From assembly GCF_026072635.1 (NCBI RefSeq), contig NZ_AP023081.1, forward strand, positions 4,584,501-4,648,500: a DNA stretch of 64,000 nt. Direction: 5' to 3'. Numbering within the stretch: position 1 is the stretch's first letter; the number at the start of each line of letters is the position of its first letter. Source of the stretch: Pseudomonas solani (GTDB lineage: Bacteria > Pseudomonadota > Gammaproteobacteria > Pseudomonadales > Pseudomonadaceae). The notes under the pieces were generated by a model. The model saw only the letters and a program-made list of their open reading frames with translations. It was not told the DNA's origin and ran no database searches. Both the position numbers and the translations under genes were made by a program. Positions 44,649 to 53,134 of this stretch are shown piece by piece.

Positions 44649-44722
44649 ATCGCGGTTGCCGAGGCTCCAGGCGGGTGCTAAATCTTCTGCACGCGTTTAC
44701 ATTTCTGATCAAGGAGTCTTGC

Positions 44723-45028
44723 ATGGCCATCACCTCGCTGCCTTCGAGCGACGGGCAAGAGCTGACCATCGTCATCCAGGGACGTTTCGATTTCGGGGCT
44801 CACCAGGAATTTCGCGACGCCTACGAGCGCGTGAGCATCAACCCCAAGCGCTACGTGGTCGACCTCAAGGGCACCACCTACCTCGACAGCTCCGCCCTGG
44901 GCATGCTGCTGTTGCTGCGTGACCACGCCGGTGGCGACAGCGCGCAGATCCGCCTGGTCAACTGCAACCCCGACGTGCGCAAGATTCTCGCCATCTCCAA
45001 CTTCGAACAGCTGTTCCAGATTGCCTGA
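44723..45028 (+). CDS. hsbA: HsbA STAS-domain anti-anti-sigma factor
   Basis: HsbA is a single-domain antagonist that, in P. aeruginosa, binds the anti-sigma factor FlgM or the diguanylate cyclase HsbD depending on its phosphorylation, switching between motility and biofilm. The 101-residue STAS protein has VVDLKGTTYLDSSALGMLLL with S56 at the phosphorylation site. The start at 44723 is fixed by AAGGAG; a longer frame exists but lacks a site. It is followed after seven bases by its kinase/phosphatase hsbR. Confidence 0.93.
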   Translation: MAITSLPSSDGQELTIVIQGRFDFGAHQEFRDAYERVSINPKRYVVDLKGTTYLDSSALGMLLLLRDHAGGDSAQIRLVNCNPDVRKILAISNFEQLFQIA

Positions 45029-45035
45029 CACCGCC

Positions 45036-46733
45036 ATGTCGGCCCGCCTGTCCATCCTCATCGCCGAGGACAACGCGGCCGACCGCATGCTGCTTTCCAC
45101 CATCGTCAACCGCCAGGGCCACCGTGCCCTGACGGCCGCCAATGGCCTGGAAGCCGTCGCGCTGTTCCAGCAGGAGCAGCCCGACATGGTGCTCATGGAC
45201 GCGCTGATGCCGGTCATGGATGGCTTCGAGGCGGCACGGCGGATCAAGCAGCTGGCGGGCGAGGAGCTGGTGCCGATCATCTTCCTCACCTCGCTCACCG
45301 AGAACGAAGCGCTGGTGCGCTGCCTGGAGGCCGGCGGCGACGACTTCCTCGCCAAGCCCTATAACCGCGTCATCCTCGAAGCCAAGATCAAGGCCATGGA
45401 CCGCCTGCGCCGCCTGCAGGAGACCGTCCTGCACCAGCGCGACCTGATCGCCAAGCACAACGAGCACCTGCTCACCGAGCAGCGCGTGGCCAAGGCGGTG
45501 TTCGACAAGGTGGCCCACTCCGGCTGCCTCAATGCCTCCAATATCCGCTACCTGCAGTCGCCCTATGCGCTGTTCAACGGCGACCTGCTGCTGGCCGCCT
45601 ACAAACCTTCCGGTGGCATGCATGTGCTGCTGGGCGACTTCACCGGCCACGGCCTGCCGGCGGCCATCGGGGCCATGCCCCTGGCCGAAGTCTTCTACGG
45701 GATGACCGCCAAGGGCTACGCCATGGCCGACATCCTCCGCGAGATGAATGCCAAGCTGAAGCGCATCCTGCCGGTGGGCGTGTTCTGTTGCGCGACCCTG
45801 CTCAACCTCAGCTTCCAGCGGCGTGTGCTGGAGGTGTGGAACGGCGGCTTGCCCGACGGCTACTTGTGCCGCGCCGATGGCGGCCCGGTGGTGCCGCTGG
45901 TATCGCGGCACCTGCCGCTCGGGGTGCTGGAGCCGGCCCAGTTCGATGACAAGTACGAGGTCTACCCGATTGATGTCGGCGACCGCGTGTTCCTCTGGTC
46001 CGATGGCGTGCTGGAAACCTGCAACGAGGCCGGCGAGCTGTTCGGTGACGAGCGCCTGCGGCGTGTCTTCGCCAGCAATACCGCGCCGGAGCAGTTGTTC
46101 GACGAGATCCAGCGCACCCTGGCCGCCTTCCGGGGCGAAGCCCAGGACGACGTCAGCATGATCGAGGTGACCCTGGTCGAGGACCTCGAACAGCGCCCGC
46201 AGCTGGCGTTCACCGACAGCGGCCAGCTGAGCCCGCTGGACTGGTCGGCCAGCTTCGAATTCCGCGCCCAGACCCTCAAGCGCTTCAATCCCTTGCCCTT
46301 CCTCCTGCAGCTGTTGCTGGAGGTGCAGGGCCTGCGCGACCAGGGCGGGGCGCTCTACACCGTACTCGCCGAGCTTTACTCCAACGCCCTGGAGCACGGT
46401 GTGCTGGGCCTGGACTCCGCGCTCAAGCGCGATGCCCGTGGCTTTGCCGAGTACTACCGCGAGCGCGCCACGCGCCTGGCCGGGCTCGAGCACGGCCATG
46501 TGCGCATCCACCTCGAGCTGTTGCCGGTGGGCGAGGAGGGCGGGCGCCTGCTGGTGCGGGTCGAGGACAGCGGCAAGGGCTTCGATGCCCGGGCGGTGCT
46601 GGAGCGGGATATCGATACGTCGAGCCTGAGCGGACGTGGCCTGACGCTGGTCAGACAACTTGCCGCGCGCTGCGACTTGCCGGAGGATGGCAGGGGCATC
46701 CGCGTGGAGTTCGTCTGGCCACGCCCATCCTGA
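45036..46733 (+). CDS. hsbR: HsbR response regulator with PP2C phosphatase and anti-sigma kinase domains
   Basis: HsbR phosphorylates and dephosphorylates HsbA under control of HptB. The 565-residue protein has a receiver domain (1-125) with D55 in MVLMDALMPVMDG, a PP2C/SpoIIE-type phosphatase domain (about 175-390, GDFTGHGLPAAIGAMPLAEV and LWSDGVLETCN), and a C-terminal HATPase domain of the RsbW type (about 430-560, LAELYSNALEHGVLGLDS, SLSGRGLTLVRQLA). The start at 45036 is three-domain-correct; the frame is open upstream over hsbA. The end is close to hptB. Confidence 0.93.
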   Translation: MSARLSILIAEDNAADRMLLSTIVNRQGHRALTAANGLEAVALFQQEQPDMVLMDALMPVMDGFEAARRIKQLAGEELVPIIFLTSLTENEALVRCLEAGGDDFLAKPYNRVILEAKIKAMDRLRRLQETVLHQRDLIAKHNEHLLTEQRVAKAVFDKVAHSGCLNASNIRYLQSPYALFNGDLLLAAYKPSGGMHVLLGDFTGHGLPAAIGAMPLAEVFYGMTAKGYAMADILREMNAKLKRILPVGVFCCATLLNLSFQRRVLEVWNGGLPDGYLCRADGGPVVPLVSRHLPLGVLEPAQFDDKYEVYPIDVGDRVFLWSDGVLETCNEAGELFGDERLRRVFASNTAPEQLFDEIQRTLAAFRGEAQDDVSMIEVTLVEDLEQRPQLAFTDSGQLSPLDWSASFEFRAQTLKRFNPLPFLLQLLLEVQGLRDQGGALYTVLAELYSNALEHGVLGLDSALKRDARGFAEYYRERATRLAGLEHGHVRIHLELLPVGEEGGRLLVRVEDSGKGFDARAVLERDIDTSSLSGRGLTLVRQLAARCDLPEDGRGIRVEFVWPRPS

Positions 46734-46764
46734 TTCCCATCGTGTTGTTCAAGGAGTGATCCGG

Positions 46765-47118
46765 TTGTCCGATCTGCATATCGACAATGGCGTACTGGCC
46801 GCTTTGCAGGAAGTCATGGAAGACGAGTACCCGGTGTTGCTGGACACCTTCCTGGTCGACTCGGAGGAGCGTGTACGCCTGCTCCACCAGGCCTGCGACC
46901 AGCAGGACGCCCAGGCATTGCGCCTCGCCGCGCACAGCTTCAAGGGCAGCTGCAGCAACATGGGCGCGCCCTTGCTGGCGACCCTGTGCAAGCAGTTGGA
47001 GGAAAGCGCCCGACGCGAGCGCCTGGAAGACGCGCCGGACCTGGTCGAACGCATCGAGCGGGAGTTCGCCATCGTGCGCATCCTGTTCCGCTCCGAGCGC
47101 CAGCGTCACAGCTTCTGA
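46765..47118 (+). CDS. hptB: HptB histidine phosphotransfer protein
   Basis: HptB passes phosphate from hybrid kinases (RetS, PA1611, ErcS' and SagS are the known partners in P. aeruginosa) to HsbR, linking surface-lifestyle signals to motility. The 117-residue four-helix protein has the phospho-accepting H57 in LAAHSFKGSCSNMG. Translation most likely starts at TTG 46765, eight bases after AGGAG and matching SDLHIDNGVLAALQEV at the start of known HptB; a GTG at 46756 falls inside that site. It ends just before the fliK promoter. Confidence 0.92.
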   Translation: MSDLHIDNGVLAALQEVMEDEYPVLLDTFLVDSEERVRLLHQACDQQDAQALRLAAHSFKGSCSNMGAPLLATLCKQLEESARRERLEDAPDLVERIEREFAIVRILFRSERQRHSF

Positions 47119-47146
47119 TGCGCTGATTTCCTTCGCGGCCGAAACT

Positions 47147-47162
47147 TGGCCCGCCCCTTGCA
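47147..47162 (+). promoter_or_regulatory. sigma-54 promoter for fliK
   Basis: TGGCCCGCCCCTTGCA has GG and GC ten bases apart and a perfect -12 side; the -24 side has CCC in place of CAC. The predicted start of transcription is near 47173, 30 bases before fliK. Confidence 0.65.
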
Positions 47163-47202
47163 ATCCCCCTGGCACGAACCAACCCCTCAGCGGAGAGTGC
47201 CC

Positions 47203-48546
47203 ATGCCCGTTGCCCCCGATATTCTTCTGCAGGCGAACCCTGGCGTGAAGACGAAAGTGCAGGCGGCAAAAACCCAGGTCAAGACACCGGAACCCGTCAA
47301 GAACGCGGCTCCCAGCTTTGCCCAGGTGTATGCGAAGGAGCAGCAGGCCAAGCCTGTAGAACGAAACGAGCCGGCGGCCAAGCCTGCCCGTGACAAGCCC
47401 GATGACACCCGCAAGGCGGACGACTCGGCGGACAGGCCGGCCAATGACAACACCGGCAAGCCGTCGACGGTTGCCGATAGCGGCAACGGCTTGCCGGCCG
47501 ACCGCGACAGCGGGAAGGGCAGCGGCAGTGGTGGCGATACCCCTGACGACAGTGTGGCCGCCAGCGACGGCACCCAGCCCGAAGACCCGGTCATCGATCC
47601 GTTGCTGCTGATGGCCATGAGCGGCCAGATCGCGCCGCCGGTGGTCGAGCCGCCTGCGCCGGAAGTCACCTTGCCGACCGGCTTGCCCAGTGTCGCGCCT
47701 GCTACCCAGGGCACCGCCACGCTGGAGGTCGATGCCCAGGCAGATCCGCTGCAAGGCTTCGCCGGCATGCAGATCGGCCTGCAAACCGAGGGTGAGGGCG
47801 ACCAGGTGCAGGTGGCGACCACCACCACCGTCACCACGCAGAATTCGGCCAATGCCGGGCAGAACTTCGCCAGCGCCCTGGCCGCCTTCGGCGACAAGAC
47901 GGCGGAACCGGAAGAAGTCCCGGTGGATGTCGAACTTCCAGTGGCGGAACTCTCCGAGCAGCTCACCCAGGGCCTGGGCGAGAGCAAGTCGGAAATCCGC
48001 AGCGAAGTCCTTGATAGCCGCCTGAATGCCATCGGCCAGACCATCAGCCAGCAGTCGGCCCTGGCCCAGCGCACGCCGGCCCTGGTTCCCGGCCAGCCGG
48101 TGGCGATGAACCAGGGCGGCTGGAGCGAAGCGGTGGTCGATCGGGTCATGTGGCTGTCCAGCCAGAACCTCAAGTCGGCCGAGATCCAGCTCGACCCGCA
48201 AGACCTGGGGCGCCTGGAAGTGCGCATCAACATGGGCCAGGACCAGACCCAGGTGACCTTCGCCAGCCCCAACGCCGGGGTGCGCGAGGCGCTGGAAGGG
48301 CAGATGCACCGCCTGCGCGACATGTTCTCCCAGCAGGGCATGAACCAGCTGGATGTGAACGTCTCCGACCAGTCCCTGAACCGTGGCTGGCAGGGCCAGC
48401 AGAGCAATGAGGGCGGCAGCGGCCGAGGCAATGGCGGCGGCTCGCACCTGGGCGGTGGCGGCGACGAGGAGATCGCCGTCGGCATCAGCGAGATACGCAG
48501 CCCCACGGCAACTGGCGGGCGCGGCCTGGTGGACTACTACGCCTGA
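47203..48546 (+). CDS. fliK: FliK hook-length control protein
   Basis: FliK measures the hook and switches export specificity at FlhB. The 447-residue protein has a long low-complexity N-terminus rich in Ala, Pro, Lys and Asp (about 1-270) and the conserved C-terminal domain (about 300-400) with LKSAEIQLDPQDLGRLEVRI, QVTFASPNAGVREALEGQMH and LRDMFSQQGMNQLDVNV. A GGAGAG site precedes the ATG at 47203; an upstream in-frame GTG/ATG lies in the promoter and is not used. It is monocistronic, between its promoter and a strong terminator. Confidence 0.94.
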   Translation: MPVAPDILLQANPGVKTKVQAAKTQVKTPEPVKNAAPSFAQVYAKEQQAKPVERNEPAAKPARDKPDDTRKADDSADRPANDNTGKPSTVADSGNGLPADRDSGKGSGSGGDTPDDSVAASDGTQPEDPVIDPLLLMAMSGQIAPPVVEPPAPEVTLPTGLPSVAPATQGTATLEVDAQADPLQGFAGMQIGLQTEGEGDQVQVATTTTVTTQNSANAGQNFASALAAFGDKTAEPEEVPVDVELPVAELSEQLTQGLGESKSEIRSEVLDSRLNAIGQTISQQSALAQRTPALVPGQPVAMNQGGWSEAVVDRVMWLSSQNLKSAEIQLDPQDLGRLEVRINMGQDQTQVTFASPNAGVREALEGQMHRLRDMFSQQGMNQLDVNVSDQSLNRGWQGQQSNEGGSGRGNGGGSHLGGGGDEEIAVGISEIRSPTATGGRGLVDYYA

Positions 48547-48580
48547 TCCGCATCCCCGCAATCGTCATGTTCTAGACTGA

Positions 48581-48623
48581 AGGCGCCCGGTGGCTCGATA
48601 AAAAGCCACCGGGCGCCTTTTTT
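48581..48623 (+). terminator. Rho-independent terminator after fliK
   Basis: A perfect 15-bp stem (48581-48595 with 48604-48618), GC-rich, followed by six T residues to 48623. It clearly separates fliK from the fliL operon. Confidence 0.97.
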
Positions 48624-48680
48624 CGTGGGTGACAGCCGCCAAGGACACTGGTATATCCGCTGCGGCGTTTGGTGAGAAGC

Positions 48681-48696
48681 TGGCATAACACTTGCT
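48681..48696 (+). promoter_or_regulatory. sigma-54 promoter for fliL operon
   Basis: TGGCATAACACTTGCT matches -24/-12 with ten bases between GG and GC. The predicted start is near 48707, 40 bases before fliL. It should drive fliLMNOPQR-flhB. Confidence 0.88.
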
Positions 48697-48746
48697 CTCA
48701 ACCCATTGAATGCGGGCATTAACCCGATCAGCGACGGAATTTTGGC

Positions 48747-49280
48747 ATGGCGAAGAAAGAAGCGAAGGCGGATGCGGGCGGCGATGAAAAGCCCGCCGGC
48801 AAGAGCAAGCTCAAACTGATCATCCTGCTGACCGTGGTGCTGCTGGTGGTCGTGGGCGCCTCGGTCGGCGCGACCTGGTTCCTGCTGGGCCGCGGTGGCG
48901 ACGCCAAGAAGGATGACAAGAAGGACGAGGCCGCCGCCGAGCACGTTGCTCCGGTCAAGCAGATCGCCTTGTACGAGCCCCTGGCTCCGGCCTTCGTGGT
49001 CAACTTCAACCAGAACGGCCACCAGCGCTACATGCAGGTCACCGTGGCCCTGATGGGCCGCGACAAGGCCGAGATGGATGCGCTCAAGGAGCACATGCCG
49101 GTGGTGCGCAACAAGCTGGTGATGCTCTTCTCCAGCCAGACCTTCGACACCCTGGTCACCCCGGTGGGCAAGGAGATGCTGCGCCAGCAGGCCACCGCCA
49201 CCATCCAGGAAGTGGCCAAGGCGCAAACCGGCAAGGTGGCGGTCGAGCAAGTGCTGTTCACCAATTTCGTATTGCAGTAG
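48747..49280 (+). CDS. fliL: FliL stator-associated membrane protein
   Basis: FliL is a single-pass inner membrane protein that supports the stator at the motor. The 177-residue protein has a Lys-rich cytoplasmic head (1-22), one membrane helix (about 25-48, LKLIILLTVVLLVVVGASVG) and a periplasmic domain with YMQVTVALMGRDKAEMDAL and LVTPVGKEMLRQQATATIQE. Length is normal. It starts the operon, 12 bp before fliM. Confidence 0.95.
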   Translation: MAKKEAKADAGGDEKPAGKSKLKLIILLTVVLLVVVGASVGATWFLLGRGGDAKKDDKKDEAAAEHVAPVKQIALYEPLAPAFVVNFNQNGHQRYMQVTVALMGRDKAEMDALKEHMPVVRNKLVMLFSSQTFDTLVTPVGKEMLRQQATATIQEVAKAQTGKVAVEQVLFTNFVLQ

Positions 49281-49292
49281 CAGGGGAGACCC

Positions 49293-50264
49293 ATGGCAGT
49301 CCAAGACCTGCTTTCCCAGGACGAGATCGACGCGCTGCTCCATGGCGTGGACGATGGCCTGGTCGAGACCGAGAACGAGGCGGAACCCGGGAGCGTCAAA
49401 AGCTACGACCTGACCAGCCAGGATCGCATCGTCCGTGGACGCATGCCGACCCTGGAGATGATCAACGAGCGTTTCGCCCGCTATACCCGCATCAGCATGT
49501 TCAACCTGCTGCGCCGTTCCGCCGATGTGGCGGTAGGGGGCGTGCAGGTGATGAAGTTCGGCGAGTACGTGCACTCGCTGTACGTCCCCACCAGCCTCAA
49601 CCTGGTGAAGATGAAGCCGCTGCGCGGCACCGGCCTGTTCATCCTCGACGCCAAGCTGGTGTTCAAGCTGGTGGACAACTTCTTCGGCGGTGACGGCCGT
49701 CACGCCAAGATCGAGGGCCGCGAATTCACCCCCACCGAACTGCGCGTGGTGCGCATGGTGCTGGACCAGGCCTTCGTCGACCTGAAGGAAGCCTGGCACG
49801 CGGTGATGGACGTGAACTTCGAGTACATCAACTCCGAGGTGAACCCGGCGCTGGCCAACATCGTCAGCCCCAGTGAAGTGATCGTCGTCTCCACCTTCCA
49901 CATCGAACTCGATGGCGGTGGCGGCGACCTGCACATCACCATGCCCTATTCGATGATCGAGCCCATCCGCGAGATGCTAGACGCCGGCTTCCAGTCCGAT
50001 GTCGACGACCAGGACGAGCGCTGGATCAAGGCCCTGCGCGAGGACATCCTCGACGTCAGCGTGCCGGTCGGCGCCACCGTGGTCCGCCGCCAGCTGCGCC
50101 TGCGTGACATCCTGCACATGCAGCCGGGCGACGTGATTCCGGTGGAAATGCCCGAGCACATGATCATGCGCGCCAACGGCGTGCCGGCCTTCAAGGCCAA
50201 GCTGGGCGCCCACAAGGGCAACCTGGCCCTGCAGATTCTCGATCCGATCGACCGTCAGCGCTGA
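49293..50264 (+). CDS. fliM: FliM motor switch protein
   Basis: FliM forms the C ring with FliN and binds phosphorylated CheY to reverse rotation. The 323-residue protein begins with the CheY-binding peptide LLSQDEIDALLHGVD (about 5-19), then a middle CheC-like domain (about 40-235) and a C-terminal SpoA domain (about 245-320, LRLRDILHMQPGDVIPVEMP). Length is usual. GGGAG precedes the ATG. Confidence 0.97.
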   Translation: MAVQDLLSQDEIDALLHGVDDGLVETENEAEPGSVKSYDLTSQDRIVRGRMPTLEMINERFARYTRISMFNLLRRSADVAVGGVQVMKFGEYVHSLYVPTSLNLVKMKPLRGTGLFILDAKLVFKLVDNFFGGDGRHAKIEGREFTPTELRVVRMVLDQAFVDLKEAWHAVMDVNFEYINSEVNPALANIVSPSEVIVVSTFHIELDGGGGDLHITMPYSMIEPIREMLDAGFQSDVDDQDERWIKALREDILDVSVPVGATVVRRQLRLRDILHMQPGDVIPVEMPEHMIMRANGVPAFKAKLGAHKGNLALQILDPIDRQR

Positions 50265-50305
50265 CGGTCGACCCATACCCTATTTGAGCCAGCCGAGGTC
50301 AACCG

Positions 50306-50776
50306 ATGGCAGACGAAGAAAGCACCACCCCCGAGGAACAGGCGCTCGCCGATGAATGGGCGGCGGCCCTGGCCGAGGCGGGCGACGAGGCCAGCCAGGA
50401 CGACATCGACGCACTGATGAACCAGGGCGGCGGAGCGGCGGCACCGGCCAACCCCCGGGCACCGATGGAAGAGTTCGGCAGCATGCCGCGCTCCAACGCA
50501 CCGGTGAGCCTGGATGGCCCCAACCTCGATGTCATCCTCGACATCCCGGTGTCCATCTCCATGGAAGTTGGCAACACCGACATCACCATCCGCAACCTGC
50601 TGCAGCTCAACCAGGGCTCGGTAATCGAGCTGGACCGCCTGGCCGGCGAGCCGCTGGATGTGCTGGTCAACGGCACGCTCATCGCCCATGGCGAGGTGGT
50701 GGTGGTCAACGAGAAGTTCGGCATCCGCCTGACCGACGTGATCAGCCCCAGCGAACGCATCAAGAAACTGCGCTGA
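50306..50776 (+). CDS. fliN: FliN motor switch protein
   Basis: FliN builds the lower C ring with FliM and helps localise the export apparatus. The 156-residue protein has an acidic N-terminal extension including EASQDDIDALMNQGG (about 30-44), which resembles the CheY-binding peptide of FliM, and a C-terminal SpoA domain (about 75-150, DVILDIPVSISMEVGNTDIT, SVIELDRLAGEPLDVLVNGT). The extension is common in Pseudomonas FliN by recall. It is four bases from fliO. Confidence 0.95.
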   Translation: MADEESTTPEEQALADEWAAALAEAGDEASQDDIDALMNQGGGAAAPANPRAPMEEFGSMPRSNAPVSLDGPNLDVILDIPVSISMEVGNTDITIRNLLQLNQGSVIELDRLAGEPLDVLVNGTLIAHGEVVVVNEKFGIRLTDVISPSERIKKLR

Positions 50777-50780
50777 CGCC

Positions 50781-51254
50781 ATGGGACGACTCCTGCTCGC
50801 GCTGTTCTGCCTGCCCCTGACGGCGTTTGCCGCAGAGCCGGCGGCAAACGCCTCCGCCACCCCGGCCGCCGTTGCCGCGCCCGCTGTGGCCGCTGCTCCG
50901 GTGGTCAATGCCGGGGGCGGCGTCGCCGCGCAGCTCGGGCAACTGACCATCGGCCTGTTGCTGGTGGTCGGCGTCATCTTCGTGCTTGCCTGGCTGCTGC
51001 GCCGTGTCCAGCAGATGGGTCCCCGCGGCGGCCAGGTGATCAAGCTGATCTCCAGCCAGGCGCTGGGCCCGCGTGATCGGCTGGTACTGGTGCAGGTGGG
51101 CGGCGAGCAGATCCTCCTGGGTCTCACGCCAGGGCGCATCACCCCGTTGCATGTGCTCAAGGAACCGGTGCACATGCCCGACGCCGAGCCTGCCACCCCC
51201 GAATTCGCCCAGCGCCTGATGGAGCTGCTGGGCAAGGACAAGGACAAGAGCTGA
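50781..51254 (+). CDS. fliO: FliO export gate assembly factor
   Basis: FliO helps assemble FliP in the export gate. The 157-residue protein starts with a cleavable-looking signal (GRLLLALFCLPLTAFA) and an Ala/Pro-rich stretch, then one membrane helix (about 55-75, LTIGLLLVVGVIFVLAWLLR) and a basic cytoplasmic domain (LISSQALGPRDRLVLVQVGG). FliO is poorly conserved; the name is supported by position between fliN and fliP. The last base of its stop is shared with fliP. Confidence 0.9.
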   Translation: MGRLLLALFCLPLTAFAAEPAANASATPAAVAAPAVAAAPVVNAGGGVAAQLGQLTIGLLLVVGVIFVLAWLLRRVQQMGPRGGQVIKLISSQALGPRDRLVLVQVGGEQILLGLTPGRITPLHVLKEPVHMPDAEPATPEFAQRLMELLGKDKDKS

Positions 51255-52009
51255 TGGGTTACTGGCGCATCCTGATCGCCCTGCTGCTGGCATTCGCGGC
51301 ACCCCTGGCGCTGGGCGCCGACGACCCGTTGTCGATCTCCGCCATCACCCTGTCGACCAACGCCGAAGGCCAGCAGGAGTACTCGGTCAGCCTGCAGATC
51401 CTGCTGATCATGACGGCGCTGAGCTTCATCCCGGCGTTCGTCATGCTGATGACCAGCTTCACGCGGATCATCATCGTCTTCTCCATCCTGCGCCAGGCGC
51501 TGGGCCTGCAGCAGACGCCGTCGAACCAGATCCTCACCGGCATGGCGCTGTTCCTGACGATGTTCATCATGGGGCCGGTGTTCGACCAGGTGAACCGCGA
51601 CGCCCTGCAGCCCTACCTCAACGAGCAGTTGCCGGCCCAGGAGGCGATCAAGCGCGCCGAGGTGCCGGTGAAGAACTTCATGCTGGCGCAGACCCGCTCC
51701 AGTGACCTGGAGCTGTTCGTGCGCCTGTCCAAGCGCACCGACATCCAGTCGCCCGACGCCGCGCCGCTGACCATCCTGATCCCGGCCTTCATCACCTCGG
51801 AGCTGAAGACCGCGTTCCAGATCGGCTTCATGATCTTCATCCCGTTCCTGATCATCGACCTGGTGGTGGCGAGCGTGCTGATGGCGATGGGCATGATGAT
51901 GCTGTCGCCGCTGATCATCTCGTTGCCGTTCAAGATCATGCTGTTCGTGCTGGTGGATGGCTGGGCGCTGATCATCGGCACCCTGGCCGGAAGCTTTGGA
52001 GGGGTTTAG
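51254..52009 (+). CDS. fliP: FliP export gate protein
   Basis: FliP forms the core of the type III export channel with FliQ and FliR. The 251-residue protein has a signal peptide (LIALLLAFAAPLALGA) and four strong membrane helices, with the signatures LMTSFTRIIIVFSILRQALG, QQTPSNQILTGMALFLTMF and FQIGFMIFIPFLIIDLVVAS. The start overlaps the fliO stop by one base. Length is typical. Confidence 0.97.
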   Translation: MGYWRILIALLLAFAAPLALGADDPLSISAITLSTNAEGQQEYSVSLQILLIMTALSFIPAFVMLMTSFTRIIIVFSILRQALGLQQTPSNQILTGMALFLTMFIMGPVFDQVNRDALQPYLNEQLPAQEAIKRAEVPVKNFMLAQTRSSDLELFVRLSKRTDIQSPDAAPLTILIPAFITSELKTAFQIGFMIFIPFLIIDLVVASVLMAMGMMMLSPLIISLPFKIMLFVLVDGWALIIGTLAGSFGGV

Positions 52010-52011
52010 CC

Positions 52012-52281
52012 ATGACACCCGAAGTCGCCGTCGACCTGTTCCGTGAAGCGCTGTGGCTGACCTGCGTCATCGTCGGCATCCTCGTGGTGCCCAGCCTGGT
52101 GGTGGGCCTGATCGTCGCCATGTTCCAGGCCGCCACGCAGATCAACGAACAGACCCTGAGCTTCCTGCCGCGCCTGTTGGTGATGCTCATCTCGCTGATG
52201 TGGGCCGGGCCCTGGCTGACCCGCGAGCTGATGGAGTACATGACCAACCTCTACCACAACATCCCCATGTTGATCGGCTGA
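52012..52281 (+). CDS. fliQ: FliQ export gate protein
   Basis: FliQ is the small two-helix subunit that wraps the export channel. The 89-residue protein has membrane helices at about 15-40 and 55-77 with LVVGLIVAMFQAATQINEQT and LSFLPRLLVMLISLMWAGPW, the family core. It is two bases from fliP and one from fliR. Confidence 0.97.
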   Translation: MTPEVAVDLFREALWLTCVIVGILVVPSLVVGLIVAMFQAATQINEQTLSFLPRLLVMLISLMWAGPWLTRELMEYMTNLYHNIPMLIG

Positions 52282-52282
52282 C

Positions 52283-53059
52283 ATGCTGGAGCTGACCACA
52301 GCGCAGATCGGCGGCATGGTCGGCAGCTACCTGTTGCCGCTGTTCCGCATCGCCTCGCTGCTGATGACCATGCCGCTGATCGGCACCCAGCTGGTACCGA
52401 CCCGGGTGCGGCTGTACCTGGCCCTCGGCATCACCGCGGTGATCGCCCCTTCGCTGCCGCCCATGCCCCCGGTGGACGCCGTCACCCTGCAGGCCTTCCT
52501 GCTGATCGCCGAGCAGATACTGGTGGGGGCGGTGATGGGCTTCGCCCTGCAGCTGTTCTTCCATGCCTTCGTCGTCGCCGGGCAGATACTCGCGGTGCAG
52601 ATGGGCCTGGGCTTCGCCTCCATGGTCGACCCCACCAACGGCGTCTCGGTGCCGGTGATCGGGCAGTTCTTCACCATGCTGGTGACCTTGCTGTTCCTGG
52701 CCATGAACGGCCACCTGGTGGTGTTCGAGGTGCTCGCCGAGAGCTTCGTCACCTTGCCGGTGGGCGGGGGGCTGATGGCCGAGCATTACTGGACCCTGGC
52801 CACCAAGCTGGGCTGGGTGCTCGGCGCCGGCCTGCTGCTGGCGCTGCCGGCGATCACTGCGCTGCTGGTGGTCAACATCGCCTTCGGCGTGATGACCCGC
52901 GCCGCGCCGCAACTGAACATCTTCTCCATCGGCTTCCCGCTGACGGTGGCCCTGGGCCTGGTGATCATCTGGATCGGCATGGCCGACATCCTCTCCCAGT
53001 ACCAGCTTCTCGCCACCGACGCCTTGCAGCTCCTGCGCGAGCTGGCGAGGGCGCGCTGA
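52283..53059 (+). CDS. fliR: FliR export gate protein
   Basis: FliR completes the FliPQR export channel. The 258-residue protein has six to seven hydrophobic helices and characteristic segments FRIASLLMTMPLIGTQLVPT, AGQILAVQMGLGFASMVDPT and NIAFGVMTRAAPQLNIFSIG. It is one base from fliQ; flhB begins 75 bp downstream, with no promoter seen in between. Confidence 0.97.
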   Translation: MLELTTAQIGGMVGSYLLPLFRIASLLMTMPLIGTQLVPTRVRLYLALGITAVIAPSLPPMPPVDAVTLQAFLLIAEQILVGAVMGFALQLFFHAFVVAGQILAVQMGLGFASMVDPTNGVSVPVIGQFFTMLVTLLFLAMNGHLVVFEVLAESFVTLPVGGGLMAEHYWTLATKLGWVLGAGLLLALPAITALLVVNIAFGVMTRAAPQLNIFSIGFPLTVALGLVIIWIGMADILSQYQLLATDALQLLRELARAR

Positions 53060-53134
53060 TGACCTCCCGCTGCGGCTGCATGCCGCCCATTACCCGTCCC
53101 GGTCGGTTAGCCGGGCCTTCTGCCGAGGTGCGCC

